A stretch of DNA of 64,000 bases from Pseudonocardia hydrocarbonoxydans (lineage in GTDB: Bacteria > Actinomycetota > Actinomycetes > Mycobacteriales > Pseudonocardiaceae): the NCBI RefSeq assembly GCF_006539565.1, contig NZ_BJNG01000036.1, forward strand, positions 1-64,000. The letters run 5' to 3'. The position numbers were made by a program, and so were the translations under genes. Below are positions 42,749 to 50,078 of the stretch, piece by piece (the stretch's first letter is position 1; every line of letters begins with the position of its first letter). Under the pieces are notes generated by a model that saw nothing but the letters and a program-made list of their open reading frames with translations, made no database searches and had not been told where the DNA came from.

Positions 42749-43479
42749 ACACTCTCGTGGGGGTCGGCGTCGGCCCCGGTGACCCCGATCTCGTCACCGT
42801 CAAGGCGGCGAACCTGCTGGCCAAGGCCGACGTCGTGTTCGTGCCCGTCGCCGACTCCGGCGAGACCGGCCGAGCCGAGCAGACCGCGCTGTTCTACGCC
42901 GAGGCCTGGCGCGTCGAGCGGGTGGTGTTCGCGCTGCACGACCGCGAGCACACCGCCCGCCGCGAGCACGCGTGGGACGCCGCGGCCGCGCAGGTGGCGC
43001 GCTGGTTCGCCGCGCACCCCGACGGCACCGCGGCGTTCGCCACCATCGGCGACCCGTGCGTCTACTCCACCTTCACCTACCTCGCCGCCACCGTCCGCGA
43101 CCTGGTCGGCGAGCTCGACGTGCAGCTGATCCCCGGCATCACCGCGATGCAGGACCTCGCCGCCCGCAGCGGCACCCCGCTCGTCGAGGGCCGGGAGACG
43201 CTGTCGCTGTTCCCGATGACGGCGGGCGCCGACCGGTTCCGCGAGGCCCTGAACCGTGGCGACGCCGTCGTCGCCTACAAGTTCGGCCGGATGCTCCCCG
43301 AGACCCTGGCGGTGCTGCGCGAGACCGGGCGGCTCGACGGCGCGGTGTACGGGGCCGGGCTCGGCCTGGTCGAGGAGGACGTGCGCCCCGCCGCCGACCT
43401 CGACCCGGACACCCCCGGCCCGTACCTGTCGACGCTGATCGTGCCCCCCGCCCGCACCGGCCGCGGGGGCGCGCTGTGA
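42745..43479 (+). CDS. cobI: Precorrin-2 C20-methyltransferase
   Basis: The 244-residue tetrapyrrole methylase has LVGVGVGPGDPDLVTVKAAN, AFATIGDPCVYSTFTYLAAT (SAM loop), LIPGITAMQDLAARSGTPLV and VVAYKFGRMLPETLAVLRET. It methylates C-20 to give precorrin-3A. ATG 42745 overlaps the cobN stop (ATGA), and its own stop overlaps the cobT start (GTGA). In M. tuberculosis CobI and CobJ are fused, whereas here CobI is free and CobJ is fused to CbiG. Confidence 0.94.
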   Translation: MNTLVGVGVGPGDPDLVTVKAANLLAKADVVFVPVADSGETGRAEQTALFYAEAWRVERVVFALHDREHTARREHAWDAAAAQVARWFAAHPDGTAAFATIGDPCVYSTFTYLAATVRDLVGELDVQLIPGITAMQDLAARSGTPLVEGRETLSLFPMTAGADRFREALNRGDAVVAYKFGRMLPETLAVLRETGRLDGAVYGAGLGLVEEDVRPAADLDPDTPGPYLSTLIVPPARTGRGGAL

Positions 43480-44531
43480 GCCTGCTCGACGACACCCTCG
43501 CCGCGATCGTGGCGCCCGACGCCGCCGCGCGCGCCGCCGCCGCCGACCGGCTCGACCGGATGACCAAGCCCCCCGGCTCGCTGGGGCGCATCGAGGACCT
43601 GGCGGTCACGCTGTGCGGCATCGCGGGTGCCTGCCCGCCGCCACCGCCGGACCCGGCCGTCGTCGTCGTGTGCGCGGGCGACCACGGCGTCCACGCGCAG
43701 GGCGTCACGCCGTGGCCGCAGGAGGTGACGGCGCAGATGGTCGCCAACTTCGCCGCCGGCGGGGCCGTGGTCAACGCCTTCGCCCGGGCGGCGGACGTGC
43801 AGGTCCGGGTGCTCGACGTCGGCGTGGCCGTCCCGCTGCCCGACCTCGACGGCGTGCTCGCCCGGCGCGTCGCCGACGGCACCGCCGACCTCACGCTCGG
43901 CCCCGCGCTGACCCGGGCGCAGGTGGTCGCCGCCGTCGAGGCCGGGATCGCGGCGGTCCCCGCGAGCGGGTGCGTGCTCACCGGCGACATGGGCATCGCC
44001 AACACCACCGCCGCCGCGCTGCTGATCTGCGCGTTCACCGGCGCCGACCCCGAGCGGGCCACCGGCCGCGGCACCGGCGTCGACGACGCGACGCTCGCCC
44101 GCAAGACCGCCGTCGTCCGCGACGCGCTGGCCCGCCACCGCCCCGACCCGGCCGACCCGCTCGGGGTCCTGGCCGCCTTCGGGGGGCTCGAGCACGCGGC
44201 GATCGCCGGGCTGGTGCTCGGCGCCGCGGCGCGGCGGATCCCGGTGCTGCTCGACGGCGTCAGTGCCGGGGCGGCCGCACTGGTCGCGGCGGCGCTCGCA
44301 CCGCAGGCCGTGGGGTACTGCGTCGCCGGGCACCGCTCCGCCGAGCCGGGGCACCGCCTCGCACTGGGGCATCTGGGCCTGGACCCGCTGCTCGACCTGG
44401 GCATGCGTCTGGGCGAGGGCACCGGGGCCGTGCTGGCGCTGCCGCTCCTGCGGGCCGCGGCGCAGGCCCTGCACGACGTCGCCACCTTCGGCGACGCCGG
44501 CGTCACCGACGCGGCCCACGAGCCGGTGTAA
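43476..44531 (+). CDS. cobT: Nicotinate-nucleotide-dimethylbenzimidazole phosphoribosyltransferase
   Basis: The 351-residue enzyme has DRMTKPPGSLGRIEDLAVTL, VCAGDHGVHAQGVTPWPQEV, TGDMGIANTTAAALLICAFT, DGVSAGAAALVAAAL, and the late catalytic-Glu block LDLGMRLGEGTGAVLALPLL. It makes alpha-ribazole phosphate for the lower ligand of B12. GTG 43476 shares bases with the cobI stop. It is the last gene of the second riboswitch operon. Confidence 0.95.
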   Translation: MSLLDDTLAAIVAPDAAARAAAADRLDRMTKPPGSLGRIEDLAVTLCGIAGACPPPPPDPAVVVVCAGDHGVHAQGVTPWPQEVTAQMVANFAAGGAVVNAFARAADVQVRVLDVGVAVPLPDLDGVLARRVADGTADLTLGPALTRAQVVAAVEAGIAAVPASGCVLTGDMGIANTTAAALLICAFTGADPERATGRGTGVDDATLARKTAVVRDALARHRPDPADPLGVLAAFGGLEHAAIAGLVLGAAARRIPVLLDGVSAGAAALVAAALAPQAVGYCVAGHRSAEPGHRLALGHLGLDPLLDLGMRLGEGTGAVLALPLLRAAAQALHDVATFGDAGVTDAAHEPV

Positions 44532-44591
44532 CGCCACGGGTGGGCCCCGGCGAGTACGTCTCCGGGTCGGGACCCGTGACGAGGTGGATCG

Positions 44592-45212
44592 ATGACGCGA
44601 CGGCGGGCCCGGCCGGTGCGGGTGACGCCCGACGTCACCTGGTTCCCGCCGTCGGACGGCGGGGTCGGGGCGCTGCTGCGGTTGGCCGACGGCGTGCCGG
44701 AGGAGGCCGTCCGCCAGATCCGGGACACCGGTGTGGGCGGGCTCCTGCCGATCGGCAACGTGTTCGTGCGCGACGGCGCGGTCTGGCTGCGGACCCCGCA
44801 GCCCTCCGGCCCGACCATCGACGACCTGACGACCGGCACCGGGCTGGGCACCGAGGACGCGGTCGCGGTGCTGGGCGGCATCGCCCGGGTCGTGCGGGCA
44901 CTGCACGCCCGCGGCCTGCACCACGGCCGGATCGCCGGGGACACCGTCCTGCTGGACCCCTCGGGTGCGCCGCTGCTGGTGATGGTCCGTCCCGGGCCGC
45001 ACGACCGGGCCCGCGACGAGCGGTGCCTCGCCGCGCTGGCCCGCACCCTCGCCGCCGCCTGGTGCGACGCCGACGGGGCGGCGCTGCTGCACCGGTTCGC
45101 CGGGCGGCTGGTGCTCGACGGCCTCGACGAGGCGCTGCCCGCCCTGCCGCGCGCGGCGCCCCCCGGCCCGGCCCGGCTGGCGGTGGTCCGGCGCTGGTCG
45201 CGCCGATCCTGA
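44592..45212 (+). CDS. Protein-kinase-fold-like protein, probably inactive
   Basis: The 206-residue protein contains VRALHARGLHHGRIAGDTVL followed by LDPSGAPLLVMVRPGPHDRA, which resembles the catalytic and activation loops of Ser/Thr kinases (HRDLKPxN...DFG). Here the catalytic Asp is replaced (HHGRIAGD), no DFG is seen, and the N-lobe Gly-loop and Lys are not clear. I infer a truncated pseudokinase or kinase C-lobe relative. It follows cobT by 60 bp on the same strand but has no obvious B12 link. Confidence 0.55.
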   Translation: MTRRRARPVRVTPDVTWFPPSDGGVGALLRLADGVPEEAVRQIRDTGVGGLLPIGNVFVRDGAVWLRTPQPSGPTIDDLTTGTGLGTEDAVAVLGGIARVVRALHARGLHHGRIAGDTVLLDPSGAPLLVMVRPGPHDRARDERCLAALARTLAAAWCDADGAALLHRFAGRLVLDGLDEALPALPRAAPPGPARLAVVRRWSRRS

Positions 45213-45251
45213 TCAGGCGAGGCTGATCAGGTGAGGCTGATCAGGTGAGAC
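45210..45251. repeat. 14-bp tandem repeat spanning two convergent stop codons
   Basis: Three consecutive units TGATCAGG(C/T)GAG(G/A)C start at 45210, 45224 and 45238. The first supplies the TGA of the kinase-like gene; the third overlaps the TCA (TGA on the minus strand) of dinB. Confidence 0.8.
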
Positions 45252-46563
45252 TGCCCAGGGGGTCGGCGCGGGTCAGCGCCGGGTCGTCGGCGGGGAACGT
45301 GCGTGCCCGGCCCGGGCCCGTCGAGCGGGTCTCGAACCGCACGGTGACGCGCCCGTGCCCGGCGCCCTGCACCCACCCGTGGCCGTGCGCGGCGTGCCTG
45401 ACGTCGTCGCCGGGCCGCCACGGCCGGTCGGCGTCCGGCGCGGGCTCGTCGGTGACCGCGGGGAGTTCGGGGACCTCGCCTGCGACCGGCGCGGACCGCG
45501 GCGGCGCGAACAACGCGGGCGGTGGGTCGTCGCCCAGCCCGGCCAGCGACACCCCGATCAGCCGGACGCCGCCCTCGGGCACCGCGGCCCGGGCGAGGCG
45601 CTGCGCCACCGCGGTGAGCTCGCCCAGGTCCGTGCTGGCCACGGCGGCGGTCTCGGACCGGGTGTGGGTGGTGAAGTCGGCGCTGCGCACCTTGACGGTG
45701 ACGGTCCGCGCCGCCCGGCCGGACCCCACGAGCCTGCGGTGCGCCGAGGCGGTGATCCGCGCGACGGCCTCGTGCACCGCGCGCATCGCGGTGAGGTCGG
45801 CGTCGAAGGTCGTCTCGGCGCTCACCTGCTTGGCCGCGCCGCGCGGCGCCACCGGCCGCTCGTCGACGCCGCGGGCCAGGCGGTGCAGCTCGGTGCCGAC
45901 GGCGGTGCCGAGCAGGCCCGTCAGCTCGCGCAGGTCCATCGCGGCGAGCGCGCCGACGGTGCGGACGCCCAGCCGGTGCAGCCCGGCCTCGGCCACCGGA
46001 CCGACCCCGGACAGCGCGCGCACCGGCAGCGGCGCGAGCACCGCCTCCTGCTCGTCCGGGCCGACGACGCGCAGCCCGTCCGGCTTGGCCAGCTCGGAGG
46101 CGATCTTCGCCAGCTGCTTGCCCGACCCGGCCCCGACCGACGCCGGGAGCCCGGTGGCCGCGCGCACCGCCGCGCGCAGGTCGCGGGCGAACCGTTCGAC
46201 GGCGTCGGCCGCGGCCCCGGCCAGCGCGGGCGGCTCCAGGTAGGCCTCGTCGACCGACACCGGCTCCAGCACCGGGGCCGCCTCCGCCAGCACGGCCATC
46301 ACCTGCTCGGACAGCGCCTGGTAGAGCACGAACCGCGGCGGCACCGTCACCGCGTGGGGGCACCGGCGCCGGGCCTGGCCCATCGGCATCGCCGACCGGA
46401 CCCCGAACACCCGCGACTCGTAGCTCGCCCCGGCCACCACCGCCCGCGGTCCCAGGCCCCCGACCAGCACCGGCCGCCCGGCCAGGGTGGGGCGGGTCAG
46501 CTGCTCGGCGGAGGCGAAGAAGGCGTCCATGTCCAGGTGCAGGACCCAGCGGCCGGCGTTCAT
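45241..46563 (-). CDS. dinB: DNA polymerase IV (Y family)
   Basis: The 440-residue translesion polymerase has LHLDMDAFFASAEQLTRPTL at the N terminus, ASYESRVFGVRSAMPMGQA (finger contact), the catalytic SVDEAYLE (Asp/Glu), a GAGSGKQLAKIASELAKPDG helix, and LSGVGPVAEAGLHRLGVRTV (helix-hairpin-helix). A little-finger domain and a ~100-residue C-terminal extension follow, including a TUDOR-like HGHGWVQGAGHGRVTVRFET segment. It bypasses damaged bases. No LexA box was seen just upstream. ATG 46563 overlaps the stop of the PPTase gene. Confidence 0.95.
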   Translation of the reverse strand: MNAGRWVLHLDMDAFFASAEQLTRPTLAGRPVLVGGLGPRAVVAGASYESRVFGVRSAMPMGQARRRCPHAVTVPPRFVLYQALSEQVMAVLAEAAPVLEPVSVDEAYLEPPALAGAAADAVERFARDLRAAVRAATGLPASVGAGSGKQLAKIASELAKPDGLRVVGPDEQEAVLAPLPVRALSGVGPVAEAGLHRLGVRTVGALAAMDLRELTGLLGTAVGTELHRLARGVDERPVAPRGAAKQVSAETTFDADLTAMRAVHEAVARITASAHRRLVGSGRAARTVTVKVRSADFTTHTRSETAAVASTDLGELTAVAQRLARAAVPEGGVRLIGVSLAGLGDDPPPALFAPPRSAPVAGEVPELPAVTDEPAPDADRPWRPGDDVRHAAHGHGWVQGAGHGRVTVRFETRSTGPGRARTFPADDPALTRADPLGSLT

Positions 46564-47216
46564 CGGGTGCGCAGCAGGGCGTTCCCGTCCGCCTCGACCA
46601 CCTCCGGCGGTACGGCGCCGGGCCCGGCGAGCGCGGCCGGGTGGCCGGGGGCGGGCGCGAGGTCGTGCAGCCAGGCCTGCCGCCCGGCCCAGCGCACGGC
46701 GCCGTCGGCGGCCAGCGTGATGTCCGACATCGGCGTCGACAGGCCCTCGCCGGTCGACTTGAGCAGCGCCTCCTTGCGCGTCCAGAGCCGGAAGAACGCG
46801 GCCTCGTCGCCGACGGTCTCGGTGGGGGAGCAGGCGTGCGCGGCCATCCCGGCGAGGTCGGGCAGCGGGCGGGCCTGTTCGACGTCGAGGCCGACCGGTC
46901 CGTCGTGCACGGCGACGCCGACCAGGTCGCCCGCGTGGGTCAGCGAGAAGCCCGGCCCGTCGCCGTCGAGCCGGGGCTTGCCGTGCGGGCGGCCGCAGCG
47001 GCAGGTGCGGTCGAACACCAGCGCGGCGGGATCGGCGTCCAGGCGCGCGCCGAGCGCGAGGCGGGTCAGGGCGTGGGCGGCGAGGTAGCGGGCGGCGTCG
47101 ACCTCGCGGCGGAAGCGGTCGAGCCGTTCGCGCTCGTGCGCGTCGAGGATGCCGACGAGGCCGGGCGCGTCGCCGGGTGTCAGCGGCGCGGCCCACCAGA
47201 CCGTGCAGGTGCCCAC
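46560..47216 (-). CDS. 4'-phosphopantetheinyl transferase (Sfp/AcpT-like)
   Basis: The 218-residue protein has the family Mg/CoA motifs GPVGLDVEQ (G-x-D-x-E) and FFRLWTRKEALLKSTGEGL (W-x-x-K-E-A-x-x-K). N-terminal pieces are RFRREVDAARYLAAHALTRL and HGKPRLDGDGPGFSLTHAGD. It attaches phosphopantetheine to carrier-protein domains of fatty-acid, polyketide or peptide synthases, none of which lie in the window. I chose GTG 47216 because sequence upstream is Arg/Pro-rich and unlike the family. Its stop overlaps the dinB start (ATGA). Confidence 0.9.
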   Translation of the reverse strand: MGTCTVWWAAPLTPGDAPGLVGILDAHERERLDRFRREVDAARYLAAHALTRLALGARLDADPAALVFDRTCRCGRPHGKPRLDGDGPGFSLTHAGDLVGVAVHDGPVGLDVEQARPLPDLAGMAAHACSPTETVGDEAAFFRLWTRKEALLKSTGEGLSTPMSDITLAADGAVRWAGRQAWLHDLAPAPGHPAALAGPGAVPPEVVEADGNALLRTR

Positions 47217-47289
47217 GTCGCGATCGTAGGCGCCGCCGGTCCCGTGGCCGCGGTGCAGCAACGGGACCGGCGGCGCGGCACGCCGCGGA

Positions 47290-47451
47290 TCAGGCCGAGC
47301 GGCGGATCGGGCTGATCCGGCGGCCTTGGGCGGGCCGGGCGGGTGCCGCCGGGCCGCGGTGGCGGACGGCCGGGGGCACCGGTTCGGTGCGCGTCCCGCG
47401 CCGGGCGGCGCGGTTGGCGGGCGGGTTCGGGTTCGGGTTCGGTTCACGCAT
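47290..47451 (-). CDS. Possible small Arg/Pro-rich protein
   Basis: A 53-residue frame from ATG 47451 is preceded by AGGAG 8 nt upstream. It begins REPNPNPNPPANRAARRGTR and ends GRRISPIRRSA, very basic. The NPNPNP run comes from a GGTTCG hexamer repeat at about 47423-47442. It occupies the only large gene-free gap (47217-47641). It could equally be a chance frame in GC-rich DNA; the good ribosome-binding site is the main support. Confidence 0.35.
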   Translation of the reverse strand: MREPNPNPNPPANRAARRGTRTEPVPPAVRHRGPAAPARPAQGRRISPIRRSA

Positions 47452-47641
47452 GCGGGACTCCTGAGGCAGCACGGGGCCGGACACGGCCGGACCGGCCGGT
47501 GGACGGGGACGGGGCGGCGGGGACCGGAGGGGTCGACCGGCCGCGGGGGCCGCGTGGTCGCGGCGGCGTCTCAGTTGCGCATGGACGGGACGGTAGCCGC
47601 GGGCCGCCCGCCCGCGCGAGCGGATTTCCTACAGTGGGGCC

Positions 47642-48769
47642 GTGCCTGACGGAGCGGTGGCCGACGTGGTGGTGATCGGGGGCGGCATCGCCGGGGCGTC
47701 GGTGGCCTACGAGCTGGCCGCCGACCGGTCGGTGCTGCTGCTGGAGGCCGAGGACGCCCTCGGGACGCACTCGACCGCCCGCTCGGCGGCGGTCTACGTG
47801 CCCGGGCACGGCGCCCGGGAGGTGCGGGAGCTGGTCGAGCGCAGCGGGCCGCGGTTCGCCGCGCTCGCCGACGAGCTCGGCACCCCGCCGCTGCTCACTC
47901 CGCGCCCGGTGCTCTGGGTCGGCTGCGACGAGCCGGGCGAGCGGGCGCTGGTCGCGCTGCTCGCCGAGCGTGCGGGCGAGCCCGACGCCCCGGCCCCGCT
48001 GGCCGCCGCCGACGCGCACCGGCTCTGCCCGACCCTCGTCCCCGGCGTCGTCCGGGCCGCCGCGCTCACCGCGGGCGCGGCCGACGTCGACACCGACGCG
48101 CTGCACCAGGGCTACGTCCGCGGTCTGAAGGCCCGCGGGGGCGCGGTCCGTACGGGCGCCCGGGTCACCGCGGTCGCCCGCGACGGCGACGGCTGGCGGG
48201 TCACGGCGGGCGGTGCGGTGCTGCGTGCCGGGGAGGTCGTGGACGCCGCGGGGGCCTGGGCCGACGAGGTCGCCGCGCTCGCCGGCGTCCCGCGCCTCGG
48301 GCTCGCGCCGCTGCGGCGGACCATCGCGGTGGCCCGGGTGCCCGACCCGTCGCGGCTGAGCCGCCCGATGGTGATCGACGCCGCGGAGCGCTTCTACTTC
48401 AGGACCGACGGGGACCTCCGGGCCGGCAGCGCCGACCTGCTGGTCTCCCGCGGCGACGAGACCCCCGCCCCGCCCGGCGACGCCCGCCCCGCCGAGGTGG
48501 ACGTGGCGCTCGCGCTGGAGCGCGTCGAGGCCGTCACGGGGCTGGGGCTGCGCTCGGTCCGCACGAGCTGGGCGGGGCTGCGCTCGTTCGTGCCCGACCG
48601 GCGCCCGGTCGTCGGCGCGTGGCCGGAGCATCCCGGCTTCTGGTTCGTCGCGGGGCAGGGCGGGTCGGGCATCGAGTCCGCGCCCGCGCTGTCGGTGCTG
48701 GCCGCGGCGGTGGTGCGCGGGGCGCCCGCTCCGGCCGGCCTGGCGCCGTCCCGGCTTCACGTAAGCTGA
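47642..48769 (+). CDS. FAD-dependent oxidoreductase (DAO/glycine-oxidase-like)
   Basis: The 375-residue protein has an N-terminal dinucleotide fold VVVIGGGIAGASVAYELAAD and a STARSAAVYVP segment. A substrate domain ends with TSWAGLRSFVPDRRPVVGAW and FWFVAGQGGSGIESAPALS, as in D-amino-acid oxidase/sarcosine-oxidase relatives. It probably oxidises an amine or amino acid to an imine with release of peroxide. The stop codon lies inside the palindrome that precedes the second P450, so the two genes are adjacent but may be separately controlled. Confidence 0.88.
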   Translation: MPDGAVADVVVIGGGIAGASVAYELAADRSVLLLEAEDALGTHSTARSAAVYVPGHGAREVRELVERSGPRFAALADELGTPPLLTPRPVLWVGCDEPGERALVALLAERAGEPDAPAPLAAADAHRLCPTLVPGVVRAAALTAGAADVDTDALHQGYVRGLKARGGAVRTGARVTAVARDGDGWRVTAGGAVLRAGEVVDAAGAWADEVAALAGVPRLGLAPLRRTIAVARVPDPSRLSRPMVIDAAERFYFRTDGDLRAGSADLLVSRGDETPAPPGDARPAEVDVALALERVEAVTGLGLRSVRTSWAGLRSFVPDRRPVVGAWPEHPGFWFVAGQGGSGIESAPALSVLAAAVVRGAPAPAGLAPSRLHVS

Positions 48770-48776
48770 CGCTTAC
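48761..48776. promoter_or_regulatory. Operator-like palindrome upstream of second P450
   Basis: GTAAGC, 4-nt spacer TGAC, GCTTAC: perfect 6-bp arms, identical in core and spacing to the palindrome at 13927-13942. It ends 18 bp before the P450 GTG (48795) and overlaps the stop codon of the preceding gene. Confidence 0.6.
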
Positions 48777-48794
48777 ATCAGCGATGGGAGCCCC

Positions 48795-49994
48795 GTGACC
48801 ACCACCCACGACGACCCCGCCACCCTGTTCGACGGCGCGTTCTGGTCCGACCCGTACCCGCTCTACGCGGCGCAGCGCTCCGGTGCCCCGGTCTGCCGGG
48901 TCCAGCAGCCCGACGGCCCGGTCTGGATGATGTTCGACCACGCCGACGTGCGGGCCGCGCTCACCGACCCCCGGCTGAGCAAGGACTGGCGGTACACGCT
49001 GCCCGCCGAGGCCCGCGAGGGACAGCCGGCCACCCCGATCCCGATGATGATCCTGATGGACCCGCCGGAGCACACCCGGCTGCGCAAGCTGGTCTCGCGC
49101 ACCTTCACCGTGCGCCGGATGGAGGAGCTGCGCCCGCGCGTCGCGGAGTACGCGAACCGGCTGATCGACGACCTGCCCGCCACCGGGCCCGTCGACCTCA
49201 TGGCCTCCTACGCCTTCCTGCTCCCGGTCTTCGTCATCTGCGAGCTGCTCGGCGTCCCCGCGCAGGACCGCGACGACTTCGCGGCCTGGTCGAACGTCAT
49301 GGTCGACGAGTCGACGCAGGACCAGTCGATGGAGGCGGCGGGCAAGCTGCACGCCTACCTGTCGACCCTGATCGACGCCAAGCGGGAGAACCCCGACGAC
49401 GCGCTGATCAGCGGGCTGATCGCGGTGGCCGACGACGGCGACGTGCTCGCCCAGGACGAGCTGGTCGCCATGGCGATGATGCTGCTCATCGCCGGGCACG
49501 AGACCACCGTCAACCTCATCGGCAACGGTGTGCTGGCCCTGCTCACCCACCCGGAGCAGCGGGCGCTGCTCGCGGAGCGGCCCGAACTCATCGGCCCCGC
49601 GGTCGAGGAGTTCCTGCGCTGGGACTCCCCGGTGCACAGCGCCCCGGCCCGGTTCGCCGCCGAGGACGTCGTGTACTCGGGGGTGACGATCCCGGCCGGC
49701 TCGGTCGTGTCGCTCTCGCTGGCCTCGGCCAACCGGGACGACAAGCGCCTCCCCGACGCCGCGGACCTGCGGATCGACCGCGACGCGAGCGGCCACACCG
49801 CGTTCGGCCACGGGCTGCACCACTGCCTGGGTGCCCAGCTCGCCCGGATCGAGGGCCAGGAGGCGATCGGGCTGCTGCTGGCCCGGCGTCCGGAGCTGGC
49901 TCTGGCCGTCGACCCGGCCGAGCTGGTCTACCGCCGCAGCACGCTGATCCGCGGCCTGCGCACCCTCCCGGTGCACCCCGGCGCGCCCGCCTGA
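48795..49994 (+). CDS. Cytochrome P450
   Basis: The 399-residue P450 has MDPPEHTRLRKLVSRTFTVR, the I-helix IAGHETTVN, an ExxR (EEFLRWDSP) and the haem loop FGHGLHHCLGAQLARIE with Cys344. Its overall pattern closely parallels the P450 at 12.7 kb, including the spacing of the haem Cys, so they may be paralogues. Substrate unknown; redox partners are not encoded nearby. The palindrome just upstream suggests regulation by the same TetR-type protein. Confidence 0.93.
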   Translation: MTTTHDDPATLFDGAFWSDPYPLYAAQRSGAPVCRVQQPDGPVWMMFDHADVRAALTDPRLSKDWRYTLPAEAREGQPATPIPMMILMDPPEHTRLRKLVSRTFTVRRMEELRPRVAEYANRLIDDLPATGPVDLMASYAFLLPVFVICELLGVPAQDRDDFAAWSNVMVDESTQDQSMEAAGKLHAYLSTLIDAKRENPDDALISGLIAVADDGDVLAQDELVAMAMMLLIAGHETTVNLIGNGVLALLTHPEQRALLAERPELIGPAVEEFLRWDSPVHSAPARFAAEDVVYSGVTIPAGSVVSLSLASANRDDKRLPDAADLRIDRDASGHTAFGHGLHHCLGAQLARIEGQEAIGLLLARRPELALAVDPAELVYRRSTLIRGLRTLPVHPGAPA

Positions 49995-50009
49995 GCCCCC
50001 GTACCCGCC

Positions 50010-50060
50010 GGGTGAACGGCACGTTCGCACAATGGCGTCGGGCGGACGTGCCGTTCGCCC
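50010..50060. repeat. Palindrome between P450 and pcaB-like gene
   Basis: Inverted repeat with 18-bp arms and two mismatches (50010-50027 and 50043-50060) around a 15-nt loop. The arm core is GAACGGCACGT / ACGTGCCGTTC, a perfect 11 bp. It could be a terminator for the P450 or a mobile palindromic repeat. Confidence 0.7.
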
Positions 50061-50078
50061 GACGACCGGGAGGTGTGC

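Noticed and set aside
19414-44531. A biosynthetic gene cluster linked to the phosphopantetheinyl transferase or P450s
   Set aside because: No polyketide or peptide synthase, carrier protein or tailoring set lies in the window; those genes are isolated.
44535-44578. Possible terminator after cobT (CACGGGT...ACCCGTG)
   Set aside because: Arms are only 7 bp with a 30-nt loop, too weak to list as a terminator.
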